A stretch of 64,000 nt of DNA from positions 496,001 to 560,000 of the forward strand of contig NZ_BMWC01000002.1 in NCBI RefSeq assembly GCF_014651035.1. The letters are read 5' to 3'. Position 1 is the first letter of the stretch; every line of letters begins with the position of its first letter. This document shows positions 1 through 9,848 of this stretch, in pieces. The stretch comes from Streptomyces lomondensis (GTDB lineage Bacteria; Actinomycetota; Actinomycetes; Streptomycetales; Streptomycetaceae). The notes beneath the pieces were generated by a model. It made no database searches, had not been told where the DNA came from, and worked only from the letters and a program-made list of their open reading frames with translations. Made by a program: the position numbers and the translations under genes.

Positions 1-27
1 GGACGTCGGCTCAACGGACACAGTCAT
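1..27 (-). CDS. 5' end of a leftward gene, possibly the MoxR-type AAA+ ATPase partner (partial)
   Basis: Nine codons (MTVSVEPTS) of a leftward gene remain before the window edge. An ATG at 27-25 is preceded on the minus strand by a strong GGAGGGGG ribosome-binding site eight bases away, and a divergent promoter lies further upstream. Too little is visible to assign a function from sequence. In many Streptomyces the SWIM/DUF5691 pair is accompanied by an AAA+ MoxR ATPase and a VWA-domain protein, so that ATPase is the best guess. This is inference from context only. Confidence 0.45.
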
Positions 28-70
28 GGCAAAGTCCCCCTCCAGCTCGGCCGGTTCGGATCTGGCACCA

Positions 71-93
71 ACGTTGCACCACACCACTGACAA
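71..93 (-). promoter_or_regulatory. PafBC/RecA-NDp-like promoter, leftward
   Basis: On the minus strand TTGTCAGTG (93-85) is followed after exactly 8 bases by CAACGT (76-71). This fits the actinobacterial RecA-independent DNA-damage promoter tTGTCRgtg-N8-TAnnnT except that the first T of the -10 element is C. It would drive the gene starting at 27 with a short 5' UTR containing its ribosome-binding site. Together with the rightward copy at 143-165 it forms a 12-bp inverted repeat (84-95 and 141-152). Confidence 0.6.
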
Positions 94-142
94 TCCGTTC
101 TGACCTGCGGAAACACTGTGCCGGTGCCGCTCGCGGGACCGA

Positions 143-165
143 TTGTCAGTGGGGGGATCTACCTT
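143..165 (+). promoter_or_regulatory. PafBC/RecA-NDp-like promoter of the SWIM gene
   Basis: TTGTCAGTG (143-151), 8 bases, then TACCTT (160-165) match the consensus tTGTCRgtg-N8-TAnnnT exactly. The motif is known in mycobacteria and related actinobacteria as the RecA-independent DNA-damage promoter activated by PafBC. Seven bases after the -10 lies the ATG at 173, so the transcript is probably leaderless. Confidence 0.7.
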
Positions 166-172
166 CGATGGC

Positions 173-1528
173 ATGACTCAGCAGGGGGTGCGCTGGACCG
201 CGGACCAGGTGCTGGCACTGGCGCCTGACGCCGCATCACGCAAAGCGGGAAGCAAACTCGGCGCGGCGGGGCCGTGGTCCGAGGCGGGGAGTTCCGACGA
301 GGGGACGGTGTGGGGGCTGTGCAAGGGCAGCGGGAGCAAGCCGTATCAGACGATCGTGGACATCGCGGACGCCTCCGGGCCCGCGTACAAGTGCAGTTGC
401 CCGAGCCGCAAGTTCCCGTGCAAGCACGCGCTCGGGCTGCTGCTGCTCTGGGCGGGCGGCGACGGGGCGGTGCCGGCGGGAGAGGCACCGGAGTGGGCCG
501 GGCAGTGGATAGCGGGGCGGCGCCAGCGCGCGGAGGAGAAGAAGGCCGGGGAGAGCCCGGGTTCTTCGTCTGCGTCCGCTGATCCGGAGGCGGCGCGGCG
601 CCGGGCGGAGCGCCGGGCCGAGCGGGTCACGGCGGGCGCGGTGGAGCTGGAGCAGCGCCTGGCGGATCTGTTGCGGAGTGGCCTGGCGTCGGCGGAGCAG
701 TCCGGCTACGGCCTCTGGGAGGAGACGGCGGCCCGCATGGTCGACGCCCAGGCGCAGGGCCTGGCCGCCCGCGTCCGGGAGTTGGGCGCCATCCCGTCCA
801 CCGGCCCGGGCTGGCCGGTGCGGCTGCTGGAGCAGTGCGCGCTGCTGCATCTCCTCGGCCAGGGCTGGCTGCGCCGCGAGCGGCTGCCGGACGGCCTCGC
901 CGCCACGGTCCGCTCCCGCATCGGCCTGCCGGCCTCGGCGGACGGCCCGCCGGTGCGGGACCGCTGGCTGGTCCTCGCCCAGTACGACACGACGGATCCG
1001 CGCCTGACGACCCGCCGGATCTGGCTCCACGGCGCCGAATCGCACCGCACGGTGCTGCTCCTCTCCTACGGTGCCGCCGGCCGCGCCCCGGAGCTGGCGC
1101 TGCCGGTGGGGCTGACCCTGGAGGCCGAGGTGTCCGCATACCCGGGCGCCGGGCAGCCGCGGGTGGCCCTGGGCGAGCAGTTCGCACCGCCCGCGCCGGC
1201 GGCGATACGTCCGCCGGGGCTGACGACGTCGCAGGCGGCGGCCCGTTACGGCGACGCCCTGCGCGACGATCCGTGGCTGGAGTCCATCCCGGTGACGCTG
1301 GAGCGGGTCGTCCCGGTGCCGGACGGCGACTCCTGGCAGCTGGCGGACGCCGACGAGGACGCGGCGCTGCCGCTCACCCCCGCCGCGCGGTCCCGGCCGG
1401 GCCTGTGGCGGCTCGTCGCCCTGTCGGGCGGCGCCCCGGTCAGGGTCTTCGGCGAATGCGGCCACCAGGGTTTCACGCCGCTGACGGCCTGGCCCGAGGG
1501 CGCGGGCGACGCGGTGGCGCTGTGCTGA
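173..1528 (+). CDS. SWIM zinc-finger protein
   Basis: A 451-residue protein with an N-terminal SWIM zinc finger. The motif C-S-C-P-S-R-K-F-P-C-K-H near residues 74-85 has the CxCx(n)CxH spacing. SWIM domains are predicted to bind DNA or proteins; the rest of the chain is a poorly characterised helical region. The ATG at 173 was chosen over the in-frame TTG at 143 because 143 lies inside the promoter motif and 173 sits seven bases after the -10. The next gene, DUF5691, follows on the same strand after 145 bp. This pair commonly accompanies MoxR ATPase and VWA genes. The promoter suggests induction by DNA damage. The biochemical role is unknown. Confidence 0.85.
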   Translation: MTQQGVRWTADQVLALAPDAASRKAGSKLGAAGPWSEAGSSDEGTVWGLCKGSGSKPYQTIVDIADASGPAYKCSCPSRKFPCKHALGLLLLWAGGDGAVPAGEAPEWAGQWIAGRRQRAEEKKAGESPGSSSASADPEAARRRAERRAERVTAGAVELEQRLADLLRSGLASAEQSGYGLWEETAARMVDAQAQGLAARVRELGAIPSTGPGWPVRLLEQCALLHLLGQGWLRRERLPDGLAATVRSRIGLPASADGPPVRDRWLVLAQYDTTDPRLTTRRIWLHGAESHRTVLLLSYGAAGRAPELALPVGLTLEAEVSAYPGAGQPRVALGEQFAPPAPAAIRPPGLTTSQAAARYGDALRDDPWLESIPVTLERVVPVPDGDSWQLADADEDAALPLTPAARSRPGLWRLVALSGGAPVRVFGECGHQGFTPLTAWPEGAGDAVALC

Positions 1529-1673
1529 GCCATCGGGCCCTGAGCCATCGGGCGCCCGACCAGTCCGAGCAGACCCGCCCTTCTCAGGGATCCACGAATC
1601 TTTCAGGCATCACGGGACAACCGGTAAGGGTGAGCCTTCAACCACCCCTGGGCGCCCGGCGGAAAGGAAGCTC

Positions 1674-3347
1674 ATGACCAGGACCTCCGCTCCTGTGGAC
1701 GCGCCCGGCACGGGCGCTTGGGAGGGGCTCGTCACCACGGCGCTGCTGGGCACGGCCCGGCGCACCCCGCCGGGCACCGCCCCGGGCTCGGACGCACCGG
1801 TGGCCCTGCTGGACGCGGCGGCCCTGGAGACCGTACGGCGACGGGCCGGTCTGCGTCCGGCGCGGGCGGCGGAGCGCCCGCGGCCGGCCCCGGAGGACCC
1901 GCGGCCGCCCCTGCCGCCGGCGGCCGCCCGCAGACTCGCGATGCTGCTGGCCGACCGCCCCGGCGGGTCCGGCGGCGGCCGCCGGGGCACCGCGCCCGAC
2001 CTCATGGAGCTGCTGCCCCAGTGGCTCGCGGCGGCGAACGCCCGTGGTTTCGCGCCGCCCCCGCAGGTGCTGCCCGCGCTGCTCGACGCGGCCCGGGGGC
2101 GGACGGACCTGCGCCCGGCCGCGCTGGAGTTCGCGGGGCCGCGGGCCCTGTGGCTGGCGCGGCTGAACCCGGACTGGCGGTTCGCCCTGCGCTCCACACC
2201 GGGCGGTGGAGCTGCCCTGCCGCACCTGGAGGACGACGACAGGACCCAGCAGCTGTGGCAGGAGGGCCTGTTCGCCGAACGGGTCGCCCTCCTGTCCGCG
2301 CTGCGGGACCGGGAGCCGGCCGCCGCGCGCTCCCTGCTCGAGACGACCTGGGCGACGGAACGGGCCGAGGACCGGCTGATGTTCCTCGACTCCCTGCGCA
2401 CGGGCCTTGGCCCGGACGACGAGCCGTTCCTGGAACAGGCCCTCGCCGACCGCAGCCGCAACGTCAGGGCGACGGCGGCGGAACTGCTGTCGGCACTGCC
2501 CGGTTCGGCACTCGCCGCGCGGATGGCGGTCAGGGCGGAGGCCTGCGTGGCCATCGACCACACCCAGTCCGCGGGGACCGGGCGGGACACGCGGACCTCG
2601 CCGGACCCGCATGCCGCACCGACGATCGTCGTCGAAGCACCCCATGAGTGCGATGCGGGCATGGAGCGCGACGGCGTCGTGGCGAAGGCCCCGGCCGGGC
2701 GGGGCGAACGGTCCTGGTGGTTCGGCCAGTTGGTGGAGGCGGCACCGCTCGGGACCTGGTCGCGGCGGCTGGGCGGGCGGACACCCCGGGAGATCGTGGC
2801 GCTGCCGGTGGCCGACGACTGGCAGGGCGAGTTGCACGCGGCGTGGTGCCGGGCCGCGGTGCGCCAGCGGAACGCCGAGTGGTCGCGCGCGCTGCTCGGC
2901 GAGCCCTCGGCACCGGAGGCGGGCGGTCCGGGCGCGGTGTCCCTGGCCGAACGCGCCAAGCTGCTCGGCACGCTGGGCGCCGCCGAACGGGCCGAGTGGG
3001 TGGCCGGCTTCATCGCGACGCACGGCCTGTCCGAGGCCTTCCAACTGCTCGGCGTGTGCGCGGTGCCGTGGGCTCCGCCGCTCGGCCGGGCCGTGGTGGA
3101 CGCGCTCAACATCGCTCGGGACGCGGGGAGTTATCCATGGAGTTTCAGCGGAGTCATGGGCCTGGCCGAGCGTTGCCTCGACCCGTCCGAATCCGGCCGC
3201 CTCGACGCCCTGCTGGCCGTACCGGACGAACCGGAGAACGCGTCCCCGGGAGCAGGTGGCTACTGGGCGGAGGCCTTCCAGCGCCTGGTCACGACGCTGC
3301 GCCTGCGCGCGGCGATGGTGGAGGAGATGGGGCCGGCGCAGAACTGA
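1674..3347 (+). CDS. DUF5691 family protein
   Basis: A 557-residue protein matching the DUF5691 family that sits next to SWIM zinc-finger genes in actinobacteria. It starts 'MTRTSAPVDAPG' after a strong GGAAAGGAAG ribosome-binding site. The sequence is Ala/Leu/Arg-rich with repeated helical stretches such as the segment with LLSALPGSALAARM near residues 264-282, resembling HEAT-like solenoid proteins. No catalytic motif, signal peptide or membrane segment is visible. It is probably co-transcribed with the SWIM gene, and the association suggests a scaffold in a MoxR-VWA-type assembly. That role is inference. Confidence 0.75.
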   Translation: MTRTSAPVDAPGTGAWEGLVTTALLGTARRTPPGTAPGSDAPVALLDAAALETVRRRAGLRPARAAERPRPAPEDPRPPLPPAAARRLAMLLADRPGGSGGGRRGTAPDLMELLPQWLAAANARGFAPPPQVLPALLDAARGRTDLRPAALEFAGPRALWLARLNPDWRFALRSTPGGGAALPHLEDDDRTQQLWQEGLFAERVALLSALRDREPAAARSLLETTWATERAEDRLMFLDSLRTGLGPDDEPFLEQALADRSRNVRATAAELLSALPGSALAARMAVRAEACVAIDHTQSAGTGRDTRTSPDPHAAPTIVVEAPHECDAGMERDGVVAKAPAGRGERSWWFGQLVEAAPLGTWSRRLGGRTPREIVALPVADDWQGELHAAWCRAAVRQRNAEWSRALLGEPSAPEAGGPGAVSLAERAKLLGTLGAAERAEWVAGFIATHGLSEAFQLLGVCAVPWAPPLGRAVVDALNIARDAGSYPWSFSGVMGLAERCLDPSESGRLDALLAVPDEPENASPGAGGYWAEAFQRLVTTLRLRAAMVEEMGPAQN

Positions 3348-3652
3348 GGCTCACCGGCCGAGCGGGACAGCACCGGCTCGGTGCCACGGGGTGGGCCACA
3401 GCGGCCGGAAAGTGCGCGCGATCCACCACGGACCATCGCCCCGGCAGCCCCTGGCCCACTGCGTCGGCGGGCCGCCGAGCGGTCCACACCCGAACCGCCC
3501 ACAGGCACCCGGAGCCGACCGGTCAGGGATGCCCCACCTCGGCGGTTCGCGAGCCCCCAGCCGGGCACGAACACCTCGCCTCAGCCAGGCACCCACGCCT
3601 CACGTCCACCACCCGCAGCGCACCGGCAACGGCCCGCCCCGAACCCTCCGGG
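3348..3652. other. Intergenic region between convergent genes
   Basis: This 305-bp gap separates the convergent DUF5691 and icmB genes. It is rich in short GC repeats. No convincing gene, RNA or strong terminator hairpin was recognised in it. Confidence 0.4.
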
Positions 3653-4075
<423 letters not shown>

Positions 4076-4608
4076 CACTGCCTCCATGAAGCGACTACAT
4101 CCATCCGTTCCGACAAGTACCGCACACATCAGGCATGCCGTACATGCCGCACACACCGCACCGGCCTACCCCGAACCGCCCGGGCAAGTGAACGAACGTT
4201 ATCTACAGGATCCCGCAACCGGCAGTTTCGCGACGCCGACCGAGGGGGAAATCACACGATGGGACAAGCGCAAGGGGAGCCGCAACGAGGTCGCCGTACC
4301 GCCGCGCCACCCACCACGCACCGCGGCGGTACGGCACTTCGGCGAAGGCAGGCAGGGCACGCAGGACAAGCACCGCACGCACAGCACGCAGGGCAGGCAC
4401 GGCGCAACAGCGGGGAGTCCCGTCACCACAGGGACCAAGGACTCCCTCGCACCACTGGCATCACACAGGCCACACGCCACGCTCAGCCCCCGCAGCTCAC
4501 GCGGCTCACGCCGTCCGCGCGGTCACGACCGGCCGCCTTCGCACCGGCTTTCCACGAGAGCACACGGGGGGCAAAGCTGTCCTTCCGCGTGCCGACAGGA
4601 GGTCGGCG
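4076..4608. other. Intergenic region between divergent genes
   Basis: A 533-bp gap between icmB and the lipase gene. It holds degenerate low-complexity stretches rich in CACGCA and CAGGGCA (about 4330-4420). The ribosome-binding site of the lipase gene (AGGAGG) is at the right edge. No gene or recognisable RNA was found, although divergent promoters must lie here. Confidence 0.4.
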
Positions 4609-5475
4609 ATGAAGGTCACGCGGGAGGCTCTGCCCTTTCTGCCGTTCTGCCAACGCCTGTTGCCGAGCCGGCTGGCGGGACTGTCGATGGCCCTCCTGAA
4701 GGCCACCGCCCTGGAGATCGCGATCCTGGCCGGACATCTCCTCCTCTACCCCTCCGGCATCGCCCAGGAGCGGCGAGCCCCCGCCCCGCCACTGCCCACC
4801 GCCGACGGCGCCGCCCAACTGCCCACCCGGGCCAAGCCCCCGGTCGTCCTGCTGCACGGCTTCATCGACAACCGCTCGGTCTTCGTCCTGCTGCGCCGCA
4901 GCCTCGCCCAGCACGGCAGGCAGCAGATCGAGTCCCTCAACTACTCGCCGCTGACCTGCGACATACGCGCCGCGGCCGAGCTGCTCGGCCGGCACATAGA
5001 GGAAATCTGCGAGCGCACCGGAGCCCGGCAGGTCGACGTCGTCGGGCACAGCCTCGGCGGTCTGATAGCGCGTTACTACGTGCAGCGGCTCGGCGGCGAC
5101 ACGCGCGTGCGCACCCTTGTGACACTCGGCACGCCGCACTCCGGCACCCGAGTGATGCCCCTGGCGAACGCGCACCCCATCGTGCGCCAGATGCGCCCCG
5201 GCTCACCGGTGCTCGAGGAGCTCACTCGGCCCGCCCCTGGCTGCCGTACGCACTTCGTCAGTTTCTGGAGCGACCTGGACCACGTGATGGATCCGCTGGA
5301 GACGGCCTGCATCGACCACCCCGACCTGACGGTGCAGAACGTGCGAGTGACCGGCATCGGTCATCTCGCCCTGCCCGTGCACCCCGCCGTCGCCAACGGA
5401 ATACGGCAGGTCCTGGACACGGCTCGCCCGGGTGAACCGTCCGCCGGCCGTGCCGACGGCCTCACGGTGGCCTGA
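4609..5475 (+). CDS. Alpha/beta-hydrolase lipase/esterase
   Basis: A 288-residue lipase-like hydrolase. A hydrophobic N-terminal segment (residues ~22-47) looks like a signal anchor, so the enzyme is probably membrane-bound or secreted. The oxyanion region VVLLHGF lies at ~79-85, and the nucleophile elbow GHSLGG places the catalytic Ser at 148. Candidate acid and His residues lie in SDLDHVMDP and GIGHLAL near the C-terminus. It resembles the triacylglycerol lipase/acyltransferase group common in Streptomyces. The ATG start follows AGGAGG at good spacing. The natural substrate cannot be read from the sequence. Confidence 0.85.
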   Translation: MKVTREALPFLPFCQRLLPSRLAGLSMALLKATALEIAILAGHLLLYPSGIAQERRAPAPPLPTADGAAQLPTRAKPPVVLLHGFIDNRSVFVLLRRSLAQHGRQQIESLNYSPLTCDIRAAAELLGRHIEEICERTGARQVDVVGHSLGGLIARYYVQRLGGDTRVRTLVTLGTPHSGTRVMPLANAHPIVRQMRPGSPVLEELTRPAPGCRTHFVSFWSDLDHVMDPLETACIDHPDLTVQNVRVTGIGHLALPVHPAVANGIRQVLDTARPGEPSAGRADGLTVA

Positions 5476-5771
5476 GACCGGCCCGGCTCACTCACCGTTT
5501 CGCCACTCGGTCGAGCGACAGTCGGCCCTCAGCCCGTCACACCTGGCTCACAGACTCGTCATACAGACGACGAACTCCATCGACACCCCGACCAGCCTCG
5601 AACAAACATCGAACACAGGGCCAAACCCGCGCCCGCAGTCCGCCGAAACACGGCCGAATGCCCGTTTCCTGCGCGCGCGAAACCTGTCGAAGATTGTCGT
5701 GCCCGCGTACCGCCGGGTACAGTCGCCGCACTGCTCTGGCAGCCCCTGTTGTCGAGGCGAAAGAGAAGTTG

Positions 5772-7310
5772 GTGAACGACCGTCACCCGTCGGGGACCAT
5801 GGCCCCGGCTCCGGCTTCCGACGCCACCTCGGCGCACTACACGTCGTACGGCACCCAGGAAGCCCAGTACGGCGACTTCACCACGTACGGCGACTACGCC
5901 GCCACCGGTTTTGACGCGAGCGGCACGGACGGCACCGGTTTCGACGCCACCGGGCACACCACCGCGAGTTTCGCCACCGACCCCCTCTTCGGCGACATGC
6001 CGGGCACCGGCCACGACACGGGCACGTACGACACCGGCCACTGGCCCACGGGCACGCACGAGAACCCGCACTACGACGCGTACGCGGCCCAGCACCACGC
6101 CGCCTACGACACCGGCGTCTACGACACGACCTCCTGGACGGCCGAGCAGCAGCCGCTGTCGGTCATCCCGCCGCAGGCCACGTCGCCCGACAGCACCGGG
6201 CAGTGGGACGCCGGGGCCTGGCTCCAGCCCGACCAGTCCGGCAACCCGGCCGACCAGACCCAGCAGTGGGAATGGGGCACGCAGGCCTTCGACACCGGCG
6301 CCTACGACGCCACGCAGTGGAACACCGACGGCGCCGCCGCCCCGGCCTCCGACGGGTACGAGCACCCGGCCGAGCCCTTCGACCAGCACGAGACCGCGAC
6401 GTTCGAGCAGGTCGCCTACGACGAATCCGCCGGGGCCGGCTACCACGACCCCGCGTCGGACGGCGGCGATCCGGCCGCCACCGGCGAACTCCCCACCGTC
6501 GGCCCGCTCCTGGACGACCAGGAGGAGGTCACCCCGCCCCCGGCCTCACGGGCCGCCTCGCGCGCCGGGTCCCGTTCCCGCCGCCGTACGCCCCCCAAGC
6601 GCTCGGCGCTGCTGACCATCGCGGTGCCCTCGGCGTGCGTGATGGGCGTCGCCGGGATCGCCGCCGCCTCCGTCGGCAGCCTCACCGACGACGGCGCCGC
6701 GGAGGCGCACACGACCGCGGCGGACGCGCAGCCGGTGAAGCCGGCCGCCGCCAACAACAAGCTGGACACGCAGCTGCAGAGCCTCGCCGCCGGCGCCGAC
6801 GACTTCGCCGACCGGGCCAGCCGTACGCAGGAGCGCATCGACCTCAAGGCCCAGCAGGCGGCCGAGCGGAAGCGGGCGGCGGAGGAGGCGGCCCGCAAGG
6901 AGCGGCTGCGGCCGAAGTTCGCCCTGCCGGTCGCGCAGCACGGACTCAGCGCCTACTACGGCCAGTCCGGCATCAACTGGATGTCCCTGCACACCGGCAT
7001 CGACTTCCCCGTGTCGTACGGCACGACCGTGATGGCCGCGACCGACGGCACCGTGCGCACGCAGTGGAACAGCGCGTACGGCAACATGATGGTCGTGACC
7101 GCGAAGGACGGCACGGAGACGTGGTACTGCCACCTCTCCACGTACACGGTCCCCTCGGGTACGACCGTGAAGGCCGGCGACCCGATCGCGCGCTCCGGCA
7201 ACTCCGGCAACTCCACCGGCCCGCACCTGCACTTCGAGGTGCGCCCCGCCGGCGGTTCGGCGATCGACCCGCTCCCGTGGCTGCGCAGCCACGGCGTCGA
7301 CCCGGCGTAA
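5772..7310 (+). CDS. M23-family (LytM) peptidoglycan endopeptidase, membrane anchored
   Basis: A 512-residue protein. An acidic Gly/Tyr/Asp/Thr-rich disordered N-terminal half is followed by a basic stretch and a hydrophobic segment (SALLTIAVPSACVMGVAG), then a coiled coil rich in Ala/Glu/Arg. The C-terminal M23 zinc peptidase domain has zinc ligands in HTGIDF and HLHFE. Such enzymes cleave peptide cross-links in peptidoglycan during growth or division. The GTG at 5772 (VNDRHPSG) was chosen; an internal ATG at 5799 is possible. It converges on pcrA with a shared terminator hairpin. Unlike the NlpC/P60 gene downstream, it has no recognisable c-di-AMP riboswitch. Confidence 0.88.
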   Translation: MNDRHPSGTMAPAPASDATSAHYTSYGTQEAQYGDFTTYGDYAATGFDASGTDGTGFDATGHTTASFATDPLFGDMPGTGHDTGTYDTGHWPTGTHENPHYDAYAAQHHAAYDTGVYDTTSWTAEQQPLSVIPPQATSPDSTGQWDAGAWLQPDQSGNPADQTQQWEWGTQAFDTGAYDATQWNTDGAAAPASDGYEHPAEPFDQHETATFEQVAYDESAGAGYHDPASDGGDPAATGELPTVGPLLDDQEEVTPPPASRAASRAGSRSRRRTPPKRSALLTIAVPSACVMGVAGIAAASVGSLTDDGAAEAHTTAADAQPVKPAAANNKLDTQLQSLAAGADDFADRASRTQERIDLKAQQAAERKRAAEEAARKERLRPKFALPVAQHGLSAYYGQSGINWMSLHTGIDFPVSYGTTVMAATDGTVRTQWNSAYGNMMVVTAKDGTETWYCHLSTYTVPSGTTVKAGDPIARSGNSGNSTGPHLHFEVRPAGGSAIDPLPWLRSHGVDPA

Positions 7311-7320
7311 CGTCCCGGCA

Positions 7321-7348
7321 GCCCCCGCCGGTCGAGCCGACGGGGGGC
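7321..7348. terminator. Bidirectional terminator hairpin
   Basis: An inverted repeat (CCCCCG paired with CGGGGG plus inner GC pairs around a TCGA loop) lies between the convergent M23 and pcrA genes. It has no T-run, as is common for Streptomyces terminators. Confidence 0.6.
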
Positions 7349-7361
7349 GTCTGTCACCGGG

Positions 7362-9839
7362 CTACAGCTTCTCCACCGGCGCGTACCGCAGCAGCAGCCG
7401 CTTCGGCTTGGTGTCGCCGAAGTCGATCGTGGCCTCGGCGTTCGCGCCCGTGCCCTTGACCGCGACGACGGTCCCGAGCCCGAACTGGTCGTGCGTGACC
7501 CGGTCCCCGACCGCCAGCGACACCACCGGCTGCTCTGAGGCGCGGCGCGTGGCGAAACCGGACGCGCCCGAGGCCGAGGAACGCGAGCGGGACGACGACA
7601 GCGAGGAGGCCACCGCCGAGACCGGCCCGGAGGAGGCGGGAGCGGTCGCGCCCGTGCGCTTCCACTCGACGTGGGTGGGCGGGATCTCCTCCAGGAACCG
7701 GGAGGGCGGGTTGTACGACGGCTGGCCCCAGGCGCTGCGCAGCGTGGACCGCGTCAGATACAGCCGCTCCCGCGCGCGCGTGATCCCGACGTAGGCCAGG
7801 CGCCGCTCCTCCTCCAGTTCCTTGGTCTGGCCGAGGGCGCGCATGTGCGGGAAGACGCCGTCCTCCATGCCGGTCAGGAAGACGACCGGGAACTCCAGGC
7901 CCTTGGCGGTGTGCAGGGTCATCAGCGTGATGACGCCGTCGCCGTCCTCCTCGTCGGGGATCTGGTCGGAGTCGGCGACCAGCGCGACCTGCTCCAGGAA
8001 GTCGGCCAGCGTGCCTTGCTCGCCCTCGCCGCGCTCCTGCTCGAACTCCATGGCGACGGCGGCGAGTTCCTGGAGGTTCTCGATCCGGGTCTCGTCCTGC
8101 GGGTCGGTGGAGGCCTGAAGCTCCGCGAGGTACCCGGTGCGCTCCAGGACGGCCTCCAGCACCGTGGCCGGTCCGGCGCCGGACTCGACGATCGTACGGA
8201 GGTCCTCCATCAGCGTGTTGAACCGCTTGACGGCGTTGGTGGAGCGCGCGGCCATGCCGTACGCCTCGTCCACGCGCTTCAGCGCCTGCGGGAAGCTGAT
8301 CTTCTCCCGCTGGGCGAGGGCGTCGATCATCGCCTCGGCGCGGTCGCCGATGCCCCGCTTGGGGACGTTGAGGATCCGGCGCAGCGGCACCGAGTCCTCC
8401 GGGTTGGCCAGCACGCGCAGGTAGGCCAGGACGTCCCGGACCTCCTTGCGCTCGTAGAAGCGGACGCCACCGACGACCTTGTAGGGCAGGCCGACGCGGA
8501 TGAAGACCTCTTCGAAGACACGGGACTGGGCGTTCGTGCGGTAGAAAACGGCGACGTCGCCGGCCTTCGCCTCGCCCGCGTCCGTGAGGCGGTCTATCTC
8601 GTCGGCGACGAACTGCGCCTCGTCGTGCTCGGTGTCGGCGACGTAGCCGGTGATCTGCGCGCCCGAGCCCGCGTTGGTCCACAGGTTCTTGGGGCGGCGG
8701 GACTCGTTGCGCTCGATGACCGCGTTGGCCGCGCTGAGGATGGTCTGCGTGGAGCGGTAGTTCTGCTCCAGCAGGATCGTCGTCGCGTCCGGGTAGTCCT
8801 CCTCGAACTGGAGGATGTTGCGGATCGTCGCGCCGCGGAAGGCGTAGATCGACTGGTCGGCGTCACCCACCACGCACAGCTCGGCCGGCGGGATCTCGGC
8901 CTCGGGCGGCACGTCGACGGGGTGCTCGGAGGTGCCGACCAGCTCGCGGACCAGGGCGTACTGGGCGTGGTTGGTGTCCTGGTACTCGTCCACCAGCACG
9001 TGCCGGAAGCGGCGGCGGTAGTGCTCGGCGACGTCCGGGAAGGCGCGCAGCAGGTTGACCGTCGTCATGATCAGGTCGTCGAAGTCGAGGGCGTTCGCCT
9101 CGCGCAGCCGCGACTGGTACATCGCGTAGGCCTGGGCGAGGGTCTTCTCGAAGCCGTCGGAGGCCTGGGCGGCGAAGTCCTCCTCGTCGATCAGCTCGTT
9201 CTTCAGGTTGCTGATCTTGGCGCTGAAGGACTTGGGCGGGAAGCGCTTGGGGTCGAGGTCCAGGTCGCGGCAGACCAGGGCCATCAGGCGCTTGGAGTCG
9301 GCGGCGTCGTAGATCGAGAACGAGGACGTGAAGCCGAGCCTCTTGCTCTCCCGGCGGAGGATGCGCACGCACGCGCTGTGGAAGGTCATGACCCACATGG
9401 CGTTCGCGCGCGGGCCGACGAGCTGCTCGACGCGCTCCTTCATCTCGCCGGCGGCCTTGTTGGTGAAGGTGATCGCGAGGATCTGGCCCGGGTGCACGCC
9501 CCGCTCGGCGAGCAGGTGGGCGATGCGGTGCGTGAGGACGCGGGTCTTGCCGGAGCCGGCACCGGCCACGATGAGCAGGGGGGAGCCGGAGTGGACGACG
9601 GCGGCGCGCTGGTTGTCGTTCAGCCCCTCCAGGAGGGCGGCGGTGTCCACCACCGGGCGCGGGGCGCCGTCGCGGTAGTGGGTGTCCCGGTCCGGCGGCA
9701 CGTCGAACTTCCCGCCGAACAGATCGTCCGGAATCGACTCCGGAGCGTGATCGTCCTCGGGCGGTGGCGGGGGCTCGTCCGCGGGGCCCCGCTGGGCCTG
9801 GAGGTCCGCCAGGAAGCTGTCGTCAAAGAGGCTGCTCAT
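7362..9839 (-). CDS. pcrA: ATP-dependent 3'-5' DNA helicase PcrA/UvrD1
   Basis: An 825-residue superfamily 1A helicase. Walker A AGAGSGKT is at residues 92-99, and the usual motifs follow: ITFTNKAAGEMKER, DEYQDTN (Walker B), GDADQSIY, LEQNYRS and VTLMTLHTAKGLEFPVVF-type motif V. An ~70-residue acidic N-terminal extension and a C-terminal Tudor-like domain (VGDRVTHDQFGLGTV) are typical of actinobacterial PcrA; that domain is thought to contact RNA polymerase. The enzyme acts in nucleotide-excision repair and in removal of recombination and transcription intermediates. The promoter at 9849-9871 is of the RecA-independent DNA-damage type, and the ATG at 9839 is close to the predicted transcription start. 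Confidence 0.96.
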   Translation of the reverse strand: MSSLFDDSFLADLQAQRGPADEPPPPPEDDHAPESIPDDLFGGKFDVPPDRDTHYRDGAPRPVVDTAALLEGLNDNQRAAVVHSGSPLLIVAGAGSGKTRVLTHRIAHLLAERGVHPGQILAITFTNKAAGEMKERVEQLVGPRANAMWVMTFHSACVRILRRESKRLGFTSSFSIYDAADSKRLMALVCRDLDLDPKRFPPKSFSAKISNLKNELIDEEDFAAQASDGFEKTLAQAYAMYQSRLREANALDFDDLIMTTVNLLRAFPDVAEHYRRRFRHVLVDEYQDTNHAQYALVRELVGTSEHPVDVPPEAEIPPAELCVVGDADQSIYAFRGATIRNILQFEEDYPDATTILLEQNYRSTQTILSAANAVIERNESRRPKNLWTNAGSGAQITGYVADTEHDEAQFVADEIDRLTDAGEAKAGDVAVFYRTNAQSRVFEEVFIRVGLPYKVVGGVRFYERKEVRDVLAYLRVLANPEDSVPLRRILNVPKRGIGDRAEAMIDALAQREKISFPQALKRVDEAYGMAARSTNAVKRFNTLMEDLRTIVESGAGPATVLEAVLERTGYLAELQASTDPQDETRIENLQELAAVAMEFEQERGEGEQGTLADFLEQVALVADSDQIPDEEDGDGVITLMTLHTAKGLEFPVVFLTGMEDGVFPHMRALGQTKELEEERRLAYVGITRARERLYLTRSTLRSAWGQPSYNPPSRFLEEIPPTHVEWKRTGATAPASSGPVSAVASSLSSSRSRSSASGASGFATRRASEQPVVSLAVGDRVTHDQFGLGTVVAVKGTGANAEATIDFGDTKPKRLLLRYAPVEKL

Positions 9840-9848
9840 CGCTCTACG

